Below are positions 7,647-16,551 of a stretch of DNA of 49,842 nt, one piece after another. The DNA lies in contig JAFUWG010000011.1 in the NCBI GenBank assembly GCA_017483605.1, positions 1-49,842 of the forward strand, written 5' to 3'. Positions within the stretch are counted from its first letter, which is position 1. Every line of letters begins with the position of its first letter. Below the pieces are notes generated by a model. That model made no database searches. It was not told the origin of the DNA and saw only the letters and a list, made by a program, of their open reading frames with translations. This DNA is from Bacteroidaceae bacterium (GTDB taxonomy: Bacteria > Bacteroidota > Bacteroidia > Bacteroidales > Bacteroidaceae). A program made the position numbers and the translations under genes.

Positions 7647-10600
7647 TTGAAGCAGATACTTCGAAATATATTATATATCTTATTGATAATGACGAGCATG
7701 AGCACTATTGCAGCAGTAAGCAATAATGCTGTGTCTTCGTCATTTTCCGTGGTGCCTGCCGATACGGTCAAGGTCAAGAAGACAGATTATCCGCAAGGGC
7801 AACACCCCGAGGAGTTCTCGATGGACTTGGAAGACCCCGAAAACCTGAAGCCTGACACCGCCGTATATGATGTAAAATCAGGCTATTACAAAGTGGGCAC
7901 GAAGTTGGGGGATGGATTCTTGAGCCAACCGTGGATGATGACTCCCGAAGAGTATTTGAAGTGGTCGGAGGCAAAAGCGTTCCGAGATTATTTCAAGGTG
8001 CGGAACGACTCGCTGTTTGTCACGAAAGGGAAGGACAAGTTCGACTTCACCAACATGCACTTCGACTTAGGACCTGCAGAGAAGATTTTCGGTCCTGGCG
8101 GCGTACAAATCAAGACGCAGGGAAGTGCGGAACTAAAATTCGGCTACAACTACAAATTTACTGATAATCCGTCACTTGCAGAACGAAGTCGAACGACCAA
8201 ATCCTTTGACTTTGACGAAAAAATCAACATGAGCGTCAATGCCAAGGTGGGTGACAAGATGGACTTCAACATCAATTACAACACGGATGCCACGTTTGAT
8301 TTTGACTCCAAAAATCTGAAACTCGCCTACGAGGGGAAGGAAGATGAAATTGTCAAACTGTTGGAAGCGGGTAACATCACGTTTCCAACCAATTCGAGCC
8401 TGATTAAAGGTTCGAATTCGCTGTTTGGTATTCGCACTGACTTGCAGTTTGGCCGTCTGAGTCTGCAAACCGTGGTCAGCCAAAAGAAATCGAAGTCGAA
8501 GACGGTGAGCAGCAAGGGTGGAAGCCAGATGTCAACCTTTGAGATTCAGGCATATAACTATGACGAGAACCGTCATTTCTTCTTGGCACACTACTTCCAC
8601 GACACCTACGACAGAGCCTGCTCTACCCTGCCCAACATCACCAGCGGCATCACCATCAACCGCATCGAAGTGTGGCAGACCAATACGGGCGGTTCGACGG
8701 AGAACACCCGAAACATCATCGGTTTTGTTGACCTTGCAGAAGGCAGCAAAATCAGCAACTCCATCTGGGCTGGTTCTGGCACCACCCCTGCGAACGCCAG
8801 CAACGACCTGTACTCCACGATGGTAGGTACATACGCCGATGCCCGAAACGTTGACCAAACCAGCAACATTCTGGACGAGTTCCTGCAAGGCGGCGTTGAC
8901 TACGAGAAGGTGGAGAATGCCCGTCTGCTCAGTTCGTCAGAGTACACACTCAACAGCCACCTCGGCTACATCAGCCTCAAATCGACGCTGCAATCCAACC
9001 AAGTGCTGGCTGTGGCATTCGAGTACACCTACAACGGTCAGACCTACCAGGTGGGTGAGTTTTCTGCCGACCAAAAAGACAACGACAAAGCACTGTTTGT
9101 GAAACTGTTGAAGAACACCAGCAACTCTCCCAAGATGGGTAACTGGGACTTGATGATGAAGAACGTGTACAGCCTCAACGCCACATCGGTGCAGAAAGAG
9201 AAGTTCAAACTCGACATCAAGTATCTGAGTGATACGACAGGTGTGAACCTCAGTTATATACCCGAAGAACCATTCAAGCAAACCACGCTGTTGAAGATGC
9301 TCAACCTCGACCGTCTGGACGACAACGACAAGACCAACCCGAACGGCAAGTTCGACTTCTTGGAGGGCTACACCATTCAGGCAAGCACCGGTCGTGTGAT
9401 TTTCCCTGTTGTAGAGCCATTCGGCGACTGGTTGCGTCAGAAGATTGGCGATAATGCCATGGCCGACAAATACTGCTATGACGAACTGTACGACTCCACC
9501 AAAACGACTGCCAAGCAGATTGCTGAAAAGAACAAATTCACCTTGACGGGCGAATACAAGGCATCAGGCGGAAGCATCATCAAGGTGAGCGACGGCTACA
9601 TCCCGCAAGGTTCTGTGAGGGTGACGGCAGGTGGTGTTGACCTGACCGAAGGCAGCGACTATAGCATCGACTATGCCAGCGGTACGGTGACCATCCTCAA
9701 CCAGAGCATCATCGATGCAGGAACGAACGTCAGCGTCAGCCTCGAAAGTCAGGAAGACTTCTCCATGATACGCAAGACCATGATGGGTGTGAACTGGGAA
9801 TACGACTTCTCCAAGAACTTCAACATCGGTGGTACGTTGTTGAAAGTCAGCGAGAAGCCACTCACCTCAAAGGTGGCGATGGGAAGTGAGCCGCTGAACA
9901 ACACCCTTTGGGGACTTCACATGAACTGGAAGCAAAATTCGCAGTGGCTCACCAATATGCTCGACAAACTGCCTTTCCTCCACCTCAGTGCCCCTTCCAG
10001 CATCTCGTTCACGGGAGAGTATGCACAACTCGATGCGGGCGAAGCGAAAGGCACACAGGGCAATGCCTCCTATCTGGACGACTTCGAGCAAACCAAGACC
10101 TCGCTCGACGAAAGCAGTCCCAAGGAATGGGTGCTCTCCTCCACGCCAAGCCACCTGCAGTATGGTACGCTGAGCAACGACGTGAAATACGGTTACAACC
10201 GTGCCCGTCTGGCATGGTACAACATCGACCCGCTCTTCACCCGCCGCTCTTCATCGCTGACCCCCAGCCATATCAAGAGCGACCTTGACCAACTTTCCAA
10301 CCACTATGTGCGAGAGGTCTATGTGCGAGAGGTCTATCCTAACCGCGACACCAACCAAGGCGAGAGCAACACGCTGAGTATCTTGAACTTGGCTTACTAT
10401 CCATCAGAGCGTGGCCCTTACAACCTCGACCCCGACCTTGACCAGAATGGCCGTCTGAACGACCCCAAGAAGCGTTGGGGCGGTATGATGAGAAAGATTG
10501 ACACCAGCGACTTCGAAACCAGCAACGTGCAGTACATCGAATTCTGGATGCTCGACCCCTTCATCTACACAAAGAACGACAGCAAGTTTGGTGGCGACTT

Positions 10601-13600
10601 CTACATCAATCTTGGCGACATCAGCGAAGACGTCCTGAAGGATGGCAAGAAATTCTACGAAAGTGGTATGCCTGTCAGCAACGCCTCCACCTACACCGAA
10701 ACCACGTGGGGACGTGTGCCCAGCGAGAAGTCCGTTGTCTATTCGTTCTCGAACGAGAGCGGTGCCCGCCAGAAGCAAGACATCGGTCTCAACGGCCTTG
10801 CCGATGCTGACGAACGCACTTACGGAGCATACGCCGACTATCTCAATGCCGTCAGGGGAAAAGTGAACGAAGCCGTCTTTGACTCCATCTACGAAGACCC
10901 TGCCGGCGACGACTACCACTACTTCCGCGGCAGCGACTTCGACGCCAATCAGACCTCGATTCTCGACCGTTACAAGCGTATCAACTCACCCGAAGGCAAC
11001 TCGCCCAACACCAGCGAGTCGAGCGAAAGTTATTCCACCGCCTACAAGAGCCAGCCCGACGCAGAAGACACGAACGGCGACTACACGATGAACGAGTACG
11101 AGAACTTCTACGAGTACCACGTCAGCATCCGCCCCAGCGACATGCAGGTGGGCAGGAACTTCATTGTCGATTCTCGTCCCTACACCGCTTCGCTCCGCAA
11201 CGGCGAGAAAGAGACCGTCAACTGGTATCTCTTCCGTATTCCTGTGGATGAGTTCGAGAACAAGGTGGGCAGCATCAGCGACTTCTCCAGCATTCGCTTC
11301 ATGCGTATGTACATGACTGGTTTTGAAGAGCCTATCGTGCTCCGATTTGCCAACCTCGACCTTGTGAGAGGCGAATGGCGAAACTACACGCAGACACTCT
11401 ACACGGGCGACAAGCCCAGCGTGAGCGGAACGCTGGTTCCCTCTGCCGTCAACATCGAAGAGAACAACGACAAGACTCCTGTCAACTACGTGTTGCCGCC
11501 AGGTGTGACCCGTATTCTCGACCCATCACAGCCACAACTCACGCAGGAGAACGAGCAGGCACTTGCCCTCACCGTCGAGAACCTTGCGACAGGCGATGCA
11601 CGTGCCGTGTACAAGACCATGAACATGGACTTCCGCCATTACAAGCACCTCCAGATGTTCGTCCATGCCAATGCCCTTGAAGGCGACACCGAGTTGGAAG
11701 ACAACCAGATGAGCGTGTTTGTCCGCATGGGTAGCGACTACAAGAGCAACTACTACGAGTATGAGATACCTCTCACCCTCACCCCTGCCGGACATTACGA
11801 CACCTACACGACCCAGGGCTGCAAAGCCGTGTGGCCAGAAGAGAACATGCTTGACATCGACTTCGATGTCTTCACCAGCCTTAAGCACGAACGCAACAAG
11901 GCAAAAGCGTCAGGAAGTGCCAGTTACACACAGGTTTTCTATGCCTACGACGAAAACCGCCCCAACAACAAGGTCAGCATCATCGGTAACCCCTCGCTGG
12001 GCGAAGTGAAGACCATGATGATTGGTATACGCAACAATGGCCGCCGCACAGGTAGTGTTGAGGTGTGGGTGAACGAACTCCGTATGCAAGACTACAGCAA
12101 CGAAGGCGGATGGGCTGCACAAGGCAACATGAACGTGCAACTTTCCGACCTCGGCACCGTCAATGTGTCAGGACATGTAGAGACAGCGGGCTTTGGAGGT
12201 CTGGAAGAAGGAGTGAACGAACGCCGTAACGACAACCTCTACGAATGGAGCATCACCACCCAACTCGAACTGGGCAAGTTCTTCCCCGAGAAATGGAAGA
12301 TGCAACTCCCGTTCTACTACTCCTACTCATGGCAGAAAATCTCGCCGAAGTACAATCCCTTCGACACCGACATGCTTCTGAAGGATGCCCTCGACGAATG
12401 CGAGACGGACGCGGCACGCGACTCCCTCAGCAGCCTCACCGAGAGCGTGGTCAAGAACAAGAACTTCTCCCTCAGCAACTGGAAGTCGAAGGTGCAGAGC
12501 CGCAAGCCGATGCCTTACGACCCCGACAACTTCTCGCTCAGTTACAGTTACAGGCAACGCTACAAGACTGGCGAAACCACCGTCTATGAAAACGAGGAGA
12601 ACTGGAACTTCAACCTGGCATACAACTATTCTCCCAAGTACAAGACGTGGGAGCCGTTCAAGAATCTCAAAGGAAAATCCAAGTGGCTCGACATTGTCAA
12701 GGCACAGAACCTCCAATGGCTGCCACAAAACATCTCTTTCAACACCGACCTGACCCGCAGTTACTACGAGTTCCAGGAGCGAGACATCGACGCAGGCACA
12801 CAACTTCCTGTCACCTTCTCCGACCAAATCCTCTGGAACCGCGACCTCGCTGTCCGTTGGGACATTTTCAAGGCGCTCAAACTCTCTTGGACATCAGCCA
12901 CTCACGCCGAGATTGAAGAGCCCTACACCGTCGTCAACAAAAACCTCTACCCCGACGAATACACCGCATGGAAAGACTCTGTTCGTCGCAGCATCGCCTC
13001 CTTCGGACGACCTCTCACCTACAAGAGCACCTTCACGGGGTCTTATCAGGTGCCGCTCAACAAGATACCACTCCTCGACTGGCTTTCTGCAGATGCTTCC
13101 TACACCGCCAACTATGACTGGACACGAGGCACCGAACTGGAAGACGGCACTTCGCTTGGCCACACCGCCACCAGCCACCGCACCGTCAACCTGAACGGCA
13201 AAATCAATCTCGAGACGCTCTACAAGAAGTGGAACTTCCTTGCCGATGCCGACAAACGCTTCTCTGGCACCAGCAACAAGAAGAACAACACGAACACGAA
13301 AAACGCCTCTAAAAATGCCAAGACGCCAGCCAAAGACGCCAACGACAAGTCGGGCAAATCAGGCAAGTCGGGCGAGGAAGAAGAGACTGGAAACGGCAAC
13401 AAAAAGGCAACTGACAAGAAGACCAAGGGCTTCACCAAAGAGTTCACACTCAACGACTCCACCGCCACCGAAGTCAAGCACGGGCAGAACTCCAAGCGGC
13501 TCATCGTCAGAGCCACCACCGCCGAGGGAAAGACCTACAAACTCAAATACAAGAAGGTCGATGCCAACACCATTTCGGTGAAGAACCGCGACTCCATCCC

Positions 13601-15173
13601 TGTCAAAATCAACGTCGTCGCCAAGCAGCCACTTGAAAACCTCACCTGGTACAAGACTGCCCAAGTTGCCGCAAGAGCCCTCATGATGGTACGCAACGCC
13701 AGCATCTCCTACCGCAACACCTATGCCCTCACCCTGCCGGGCTTCAACACCGAAGTGGGCGACGCGTTTGGCCAGAAGAGTGTCAATGGATTGCTCTCGC
13801 CCGGACTTGGTTTCGCCTTCGGAGCCATTGGCGACAGTTACATCGACAAGGCTGCCCAAAACGGCTGGCTCATGCAGAACGACTCCAACATCACCACGCC
13901 AGCCACGACCGCCGCGATGGAAGACTTGCAGTTGAAAGCCACCCTCGAACCCTTCAGGGACTTCAAGATTGACCTCAACGCATCCCGCACGGTCAACAAG
14001 TCCAAGAGCATCCAGTTCATGTACGCCGGTATGCCGACCACCCAGAGCGGTTCTTTCTCCATGACCGTTATCTCCATCGGCTCCGCATTCGACACGGGCG
14101 GCAACATCAACAACAACTACCGTTCCAAGCACTTCGAGAAGTTCCTCGCCAACCTGCCCATCATCCAGCAGCGACTTGAGGGACAGTATGCCAACACGAC
14201 CTACCCTGCCGCCGCTGGCACCGAGTGGGCAGGCAAGGCTTACAACCCCGAGAACGGCGGTGTCAACCTCTATTCTGCCGACGTCATGATACCCGCCTTC
14301 CTCTCTGCCTATTGCGGAGGAAGCCCACTCAGCAAGCCGCTCGACATCTTCCCCACCCTCTCACGCCTCATGCCCAACTGGAGCGTCAAGTATAGCGGCC
14401 TCACGAAACTCTCGCCGTGGTTTGCCGACCACTTCAAGAGTTTCAACATCAATCATGCCTACAAGTCCATCTATGCCGTCGGAGCCTACAACTCCTACTC
14501 CACCTTCATGGAATACATGGGCAACCTCGGTTTCATCACCGATGTCACCACAGGCAACCCCATCCCGTCCTCCATGTACAACATCTCCACCGTCAGCCTC
14601 AACGAGTCCTTCTCGCCACTGCTCGGTGTCGATATGACCTTCAACAGCGGCATGACCGCCAAACTCGAATACAAGAAGACACGCACGCTCAACCTCTCCA
14701 TGACCAGCGTTGCCCTGACCGAAAACTTCTCGAACGACATCGTGGTGGGTCTTGGCTATAAACTCAAAGACATCAACCTCTTCGGAGCCAAGGGCATCCA
14801 GAACCCCGAAACGAAGAAGTCGAAATCGAAGTCGAAGAACAGCAAAAACGCCACCGAGGACACCAAGAGCACCACCAATAGCCGCACCAACTCGCGTACC
14901 CGTGGTGTCAGCCACGACCTCAACCTCCGTTTCGAGTTCTCCTACCGACTGCAGAACGCCCTCAACCGCAACATACAGACAGCCGTCACCACTGCCACCA
15001 ACGGTGCCACCGCCTACCAACTCAAACTCTCGGGCGACTACACCTTCAGCCGTCTGCTCACACTCACAGGCTTTCTCGACTGGCAGAAAAACGTGCCGCT
15101 CGTCTCGCAATCCTCCTACCCCACCACCGCCGCCGACTTTGGCATCAGCATGAAATTCTCACTCACCCGATAG
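7647..15173 (+). CDS. sprA: SprA/Sov, type IX secretion outer-membrane translocon
   Basis: Very large outer-membrane beta-barrel (2508 residues) through which type IX cargo crosses the outer membrane; called Sov in Porphyromonas and SprA in Flavobacterium. Recognisable stretches include 'MTPEEYLKWSEAKAF', 'GVQIKTQGSAELKFGYN', 'LLEAGNITFPTNSSLI', 'FDFLEGYTIQASTGRVIFP' and 'WTSATHAEIEEP'. The start is TTG at 7647: an in-frame TAG lies at 7635 and the first ATG (7689) would delete most of the signal peptide MKQILRNILYILLI. Two lysine-rich low-complexity insertions occur, at about residues 1870-1930 (KSGKSGKSGEEEE) and 2390-2425. A perfect 15-base tandem duplication lies at 10305-10334. Its presence implies type IX secretion in this organism. 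Confidence 0.95.
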   Translation: MKQILRNILYILLIMTSMSTIAAVSNNAVSSSFSVVPADTVKVKKTDYPQGQHPEEFSMDLEDPENLKPDTAVYDVKSGYYKVGTKLGDGFLSQPWMMTPEEYLKWSEAKAFRDYFKVRNDSLFVTKGKDKFDFTNMHFDLGPAEKIFGPGGVQIKTQGSAELKFGYNYKFTDNPSLAERSRTTKSFDFDEKINMSVNAKVGDKMDFNINYNTDATFDFDSKNLKLAYEGKEDEIVKLLEAGNITFPTNSSLIKGSNSLFGIRTDLQFGRLSLQTVVSQKKSKSKTVSSKGGSQMSTFEIQAYNYDENRHFFLAHYFHDTYDRACSTLPNITSGITINRIEVWQTNTGGSTENTRNIIGFVDLAEGSKISNSIWAGSGTTPANASNDLYSTMVGTYADARNVDQTSNILDEFLQGGVDYEKVENARLLSSSEYTLNSHLGYISLKSTLQSNQVLAVAFEYTYNGQTYQVGEFSADQKDNDKALFVKLLKNTSNSPKMGNWDLMMKNVYSLNATSVQKEKFKLDIKYLSDTTGVNLSYIPEEPFKQTTLLKMLNLDRLDDNDKTNPNGKFDFLEGYTIQASTGRVIFPVVEPFGDWLRQKIGDNAMADKYCYDELYDSTKTTAKQIAEKNKFTLTGEYKASGGSIIKVSDGYIPQGSVRVTAGGVDLTEGSDYSIDYASGTVTILNQSIIDAGTNVSVSLESQEDFSMIRKTMMGVNWEYDFSKNFNIGGTLLKVSEKPLTSKVAMGSEPLNNTLWGLHMNWKQNSQWLTNMLDKLPFLHLSAPSSISFTGEYAQLDAGEAKGTQGNASYLDDFEQTKTSLDESSPKEWVLSSTPSHLQYGTLSNDVKYGYNRARLAWYNIDPLFTRRSSSLTPSHIKSDLDQLSNHYVREVYVREVYPNRDTNQGESNTLSILNLAYYPSERGPYNLDPDLDQNGRLNDPKKRWGGMMRKIDTSDFETSNVQYIEFWMLDPFIYTKNDSKFGGDFYINLGDISEDVLKDGKKFYESGMPVSNASTYTETTWGRVPSEKSVVYSFSNESGARQKQDIGLNGLADADERTYGAYADYLNAVRGKVNEAVFDSIYEDPAGDDYHYFRGSDFDANQTSILDRYKRINSPEGNSPNTSESSESYSTAYKSQPDAEDTNGDYTMNEYENFYEYHVSIRPSDMQVGRNFIVDSRPYTASLRNGEKETVNWYLFRIPVDEFENKVGSISDFSSIRFMRMYMTGFEEPIVLRFANLDLVRGEWRNYTQTLYTGDKPSVSGTLVPSAVNIEENNDKTPVNYVLPPGVTRILDPSQPQLTQENEQALALTVENLATGDARAVYKTMNMDFRHYKHLQMFVHANALEGDTELEDNQMSVFVRMGSDYKSNYYEYEIPLTLTPAGHYDTYTTQGCKAVWPEENMLDIDFDVFTSLKHERNKAKASGSASYTQVFYAYDENRPNNKVSIIGNPSLGEVKTMMIGIRNNGRRTGSVEVWVNELRMQDYSNEGGWAAQGNMNVQLSDLGTVNVSGHVETAGFGGLEEGVNERRNDNLYEWSITTQLELGKFFPEKWKMQLPFYYSYSWQKISPKYNPFDTDMLLKDALDECETDAARDSLSSLTESVVKNKNFSLSNWKSKVQSRKPMPYDPDNFSLSYSYRQRYKTGETTVYENEENWNFNLAYNYSPKYKTWEPFKNLKGKSKWLDIVKAQNLQWLPQNISFNTDLTRSYYEFQERDIDAGTQLPVTFSDQILWNRDLAVRWDIFKALKLSWTSATHAEIEEPYTVVNKNLYPDEYTAWKDSVRRSIASFGRPLTYKSTFTGSYQVPLNKIPLLDWLSADASYTANYDWTRGTELEDGTSLGHTATSHRTVNLNGKINLETLYKKWNFLADADKRFSGTSNKKNNTNTKNASKNAKTPAKDANDKSGKSGKSGEEEETGNGNKKATDKKTKGFTKEFTLNDSTATEVKHGQNSKRLIVRATTAEGKTYKLKYKKVDANTISVKNRDSIPVKINVVAKQPLENLTWYKTAQVAARALMMVRNASISYRNTYALTLPGFNTEVGDAFGQKSVNGLLSPGLGFAFGAIGDSYIDKAAQNGWLMQNDSNITTPATTAAMEDLQLKATLEPFRDFKIDLNASRTVNKSKSIQFMYAGMPTTQSGSFSMTVISIGSAFDTGGNINNNYRSKHFEKFLANLPIIQQRLEGQYANTTYPAAAGTEWAGKAYNPENGGVNLYSADVMIPAFLSAYCGGSPLSKPLDIFPTLSRLMPNWSVKYSGLTKLSPWFADHFKSFNINHAYKSIYAVGAYNSYSTFMEYMGNLGFITDVTTGNPIPSSMYNISTVSLNESFSPLLGVDMTFNSGMTAKLEYKKTRTLNLSMTSVALTENFSNDIVVGLGYKLKDINLFGAKGIQNPETKKSKSKSKNSKNATEDTKSTTNSRTNSRTRGVSHDLNLRFEFSYRLQNALNRNIQTAVTTATNGATAYQLKLSGDYTFSRLLTLTGFLDWQKNVPLVSQSSYPTTAADFGISMKFSLTR

Positions 15174-15200
15174 CCCCCACCAAGGGCTTCCCCAAACCCA

Positions 15201-15258
15201 AGAACTTAAAAACTCAAAAACCTAAAAACTTAAGAACTCAAAAACCTAAAAACCTAAC
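15201..15258. repeat. A/C-rich imperfect tandem repeat before the GH43-like gene
   Basis: Words such as ACTCAAAAACCTAAAAAC recur in two copies of about 26 bases with small changes. The stretch fills the 89-base gap after sprA and ends right before the next start codon, so it may serve as an unstructured A-rich leader. No promoter box or hairpin terminator is visible in the gap. Confidence 0.6.
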
Positions 15259-15262
15259 TAAT

Positions 15263-16309
15263 ATGACCTCCAAACAAACTCTTTTGGCAAGCCTCATGCT
15301 CTGCCTTTCAAGCCTCAGCCTCTCGGCACAGAACCTGCAGAAAGGCACGTATGGTTACCTCTATTGCCACATGAGCGACAACGGCGAATTTACGGCGTAT
15401 GCATTGAGTCGCGACGGGCTGCACTACCACGACCTGAACGGCGGCAAGGCCATTATGGACCCCGAAGAGATGGCGGGCATCGAGGGTGGACAGCGAGATG
15501 CCTACGTGTGCCGCAAGTCGGACAGCGGCAAGGGCTATCTGATGGTCACCACCGACATGTGCAACCGCAAGAGCCGTTCGTGGTACAACTATGGCATCAA
15601 TCTCCTCAAGAGTGACGACCTCATCCATTGGACCTCCAAGACCTTCGACTTCCGCAAGGGCAACGAAATTTTCTGCGACCCCGAGAGCCCCGACGTGATT
15701 GCCGACTGGAGCAAAATCAACCGCGTGTGGGCACCGCAAGTGTTCTGGGACCCCGACTACGAGTGGGCGAACGGAGACAAGGGCGGCTATTTCATCTACT
15801 ACTCCATCTGGAGTTTCAACGAGGACGACAAGTACGACCGCATGGTGTACAGTTATGCCGACAAGACGTTCACCAAACTCACCAAACCACGCTTCCTTTT
15901 CGATTGGGGTTATGCCACGATCGATGCCGACATCAACTATCTGGAGAGCGACCACAAGTATCACATGCTCATCAAGAAAGAGGGCGGACACCCCGGCATT
16001 TTCCAGACGAAAGCAGACAAACTCACTGGTCCTTGGCCTGAGCCTGACGAGAACGACTTTGTCAATTTCGAAGGCAAGAAGAAGTGCGAAGGCAGCAGCG
16101 CCTTCCAAATCGTCGGCGAAGAAGGCTGGCGAGTGGCGTACATCCAGTACAGCGACCGTCCTAAGCACTACCGCATCTGTCAAACCGACCAATACCTCAC
16201 CAACTTCCACGACCCTGTCGATATCGAAGGCGTCACAGGCCCTCAGCACGGCAGTTTCATGCGGCTGACGAAGAAAGAGTATAAGAAGTTGGAGAAGTAT
16301 TACAAATAA
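15263..16309 (+). CDS. Secreted glycoside hydrolase family 43-like protein
   Basis: 348 residues with a Sec signal peptide (1-22, cleavage near LSLSAQN). The rest fits a five-bladed beta-propeller of the GH43/GH117 type: 'GYLYCHMS' opens blade 1, 'RDGLHYHDLNGGK' and 'SDDLIHWTSK' are sequential blade strands, 'VWAPQVFWDPDYEW' is the common GH43 'WAPq' blade, and 'TIDADINYLESDHKYHML' and 'CEGSSAFQIVGEEGW' carry likely acidic catalytic residues. The substrate (arabinan- or xylan-type linkage) cannot be told. It has no obvious C-terminal type IX tail and no lipobox. No SusC/SusD pair or other glycan locus genes are nearby, so it is not in a typical utilisation locus. Confidence 0.8.
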   Translation: MTSKQTLLASLMLCLSSLSLSAQNLQKGTYGYLYCHMSDNGEFTAYALSRDGLHYHDLNGGKAIMDPEEMAGIEGGQRDAYVCRKSDSGKGYLMVTTDMCNRKSRSWYNYGINLLKSDDLIHWTSKTFDFRKGNEIFCDPESPDVIADWSKINRVWAPQVFWDPDYEWANGDKGGYFIYYSIWSFNEDDKYDRMVYSYADKTFTKLTKPRFLFDWGYATIDADINYLESDHKYHMLIKKEGGHPGIFQTKADKLTGPWPEPDENDFVNFEGKKKCEGSSAFQIVGEEGWRVAYIQYSDRPKHYRICQTDQYLTNFHDPVDIEGVTGPQHGSFMRLTKKEYKKLEKYYK

Positions 16310-16387
16310 CCGTTCACATCCACGTTAGCCCACTCTTGCCCCCTCCATCAAGTGTGGCATCTTTGCTTGGAGAAGGCAGAAACCTTG

Positions 16388-16486
16388 CCCTCGATGCCTC
16401 AAAAGTGGTCTGAGTCACACCACCTCGGCGGTCTGAGTCACACCGCTTCGGTGGTCTGACTCAGACCACTTTTGAGGTGTCGAGGG
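16388..16486. repeat. Triple-hairpin palindromic element, copy 1
   Basis: A 99-bp inverted repeat in the convergent gap between the GH43-like and MscS genes. Outer arms CCCTCGA/TCGAGGG enclose CCTCAAAA (16397-16404) and TTTTGAGG (16470-16477). Arms 16397-16424 and 16450-16477 match at 27 of 28 positions. Inside are three tandem short palindromes of about 19 bp: GTGGTCTGAGTCACACCAC, GCGGTCTGAGTCACACCGC and GTGGTCTGACTCAGACCAC. A second element of the same plan is at 41235-41315. It could act as a bidirectional terminator or be a mobile palindromic unit. Confidence 0.8.
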
Positions 16487-16551
16487 AAGCATTTGGGGGC
16501 ATTCCTCAGTCGGGATGTCCCTTTCCCTCATGACCGAACGGAGGCCACGTT

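Noticed and set aside
16388-16486. CRISPR array
   Set aside because: Three repeated units are present but each is palindromic, separated by only a few bases, with no spacers and no cas genes.
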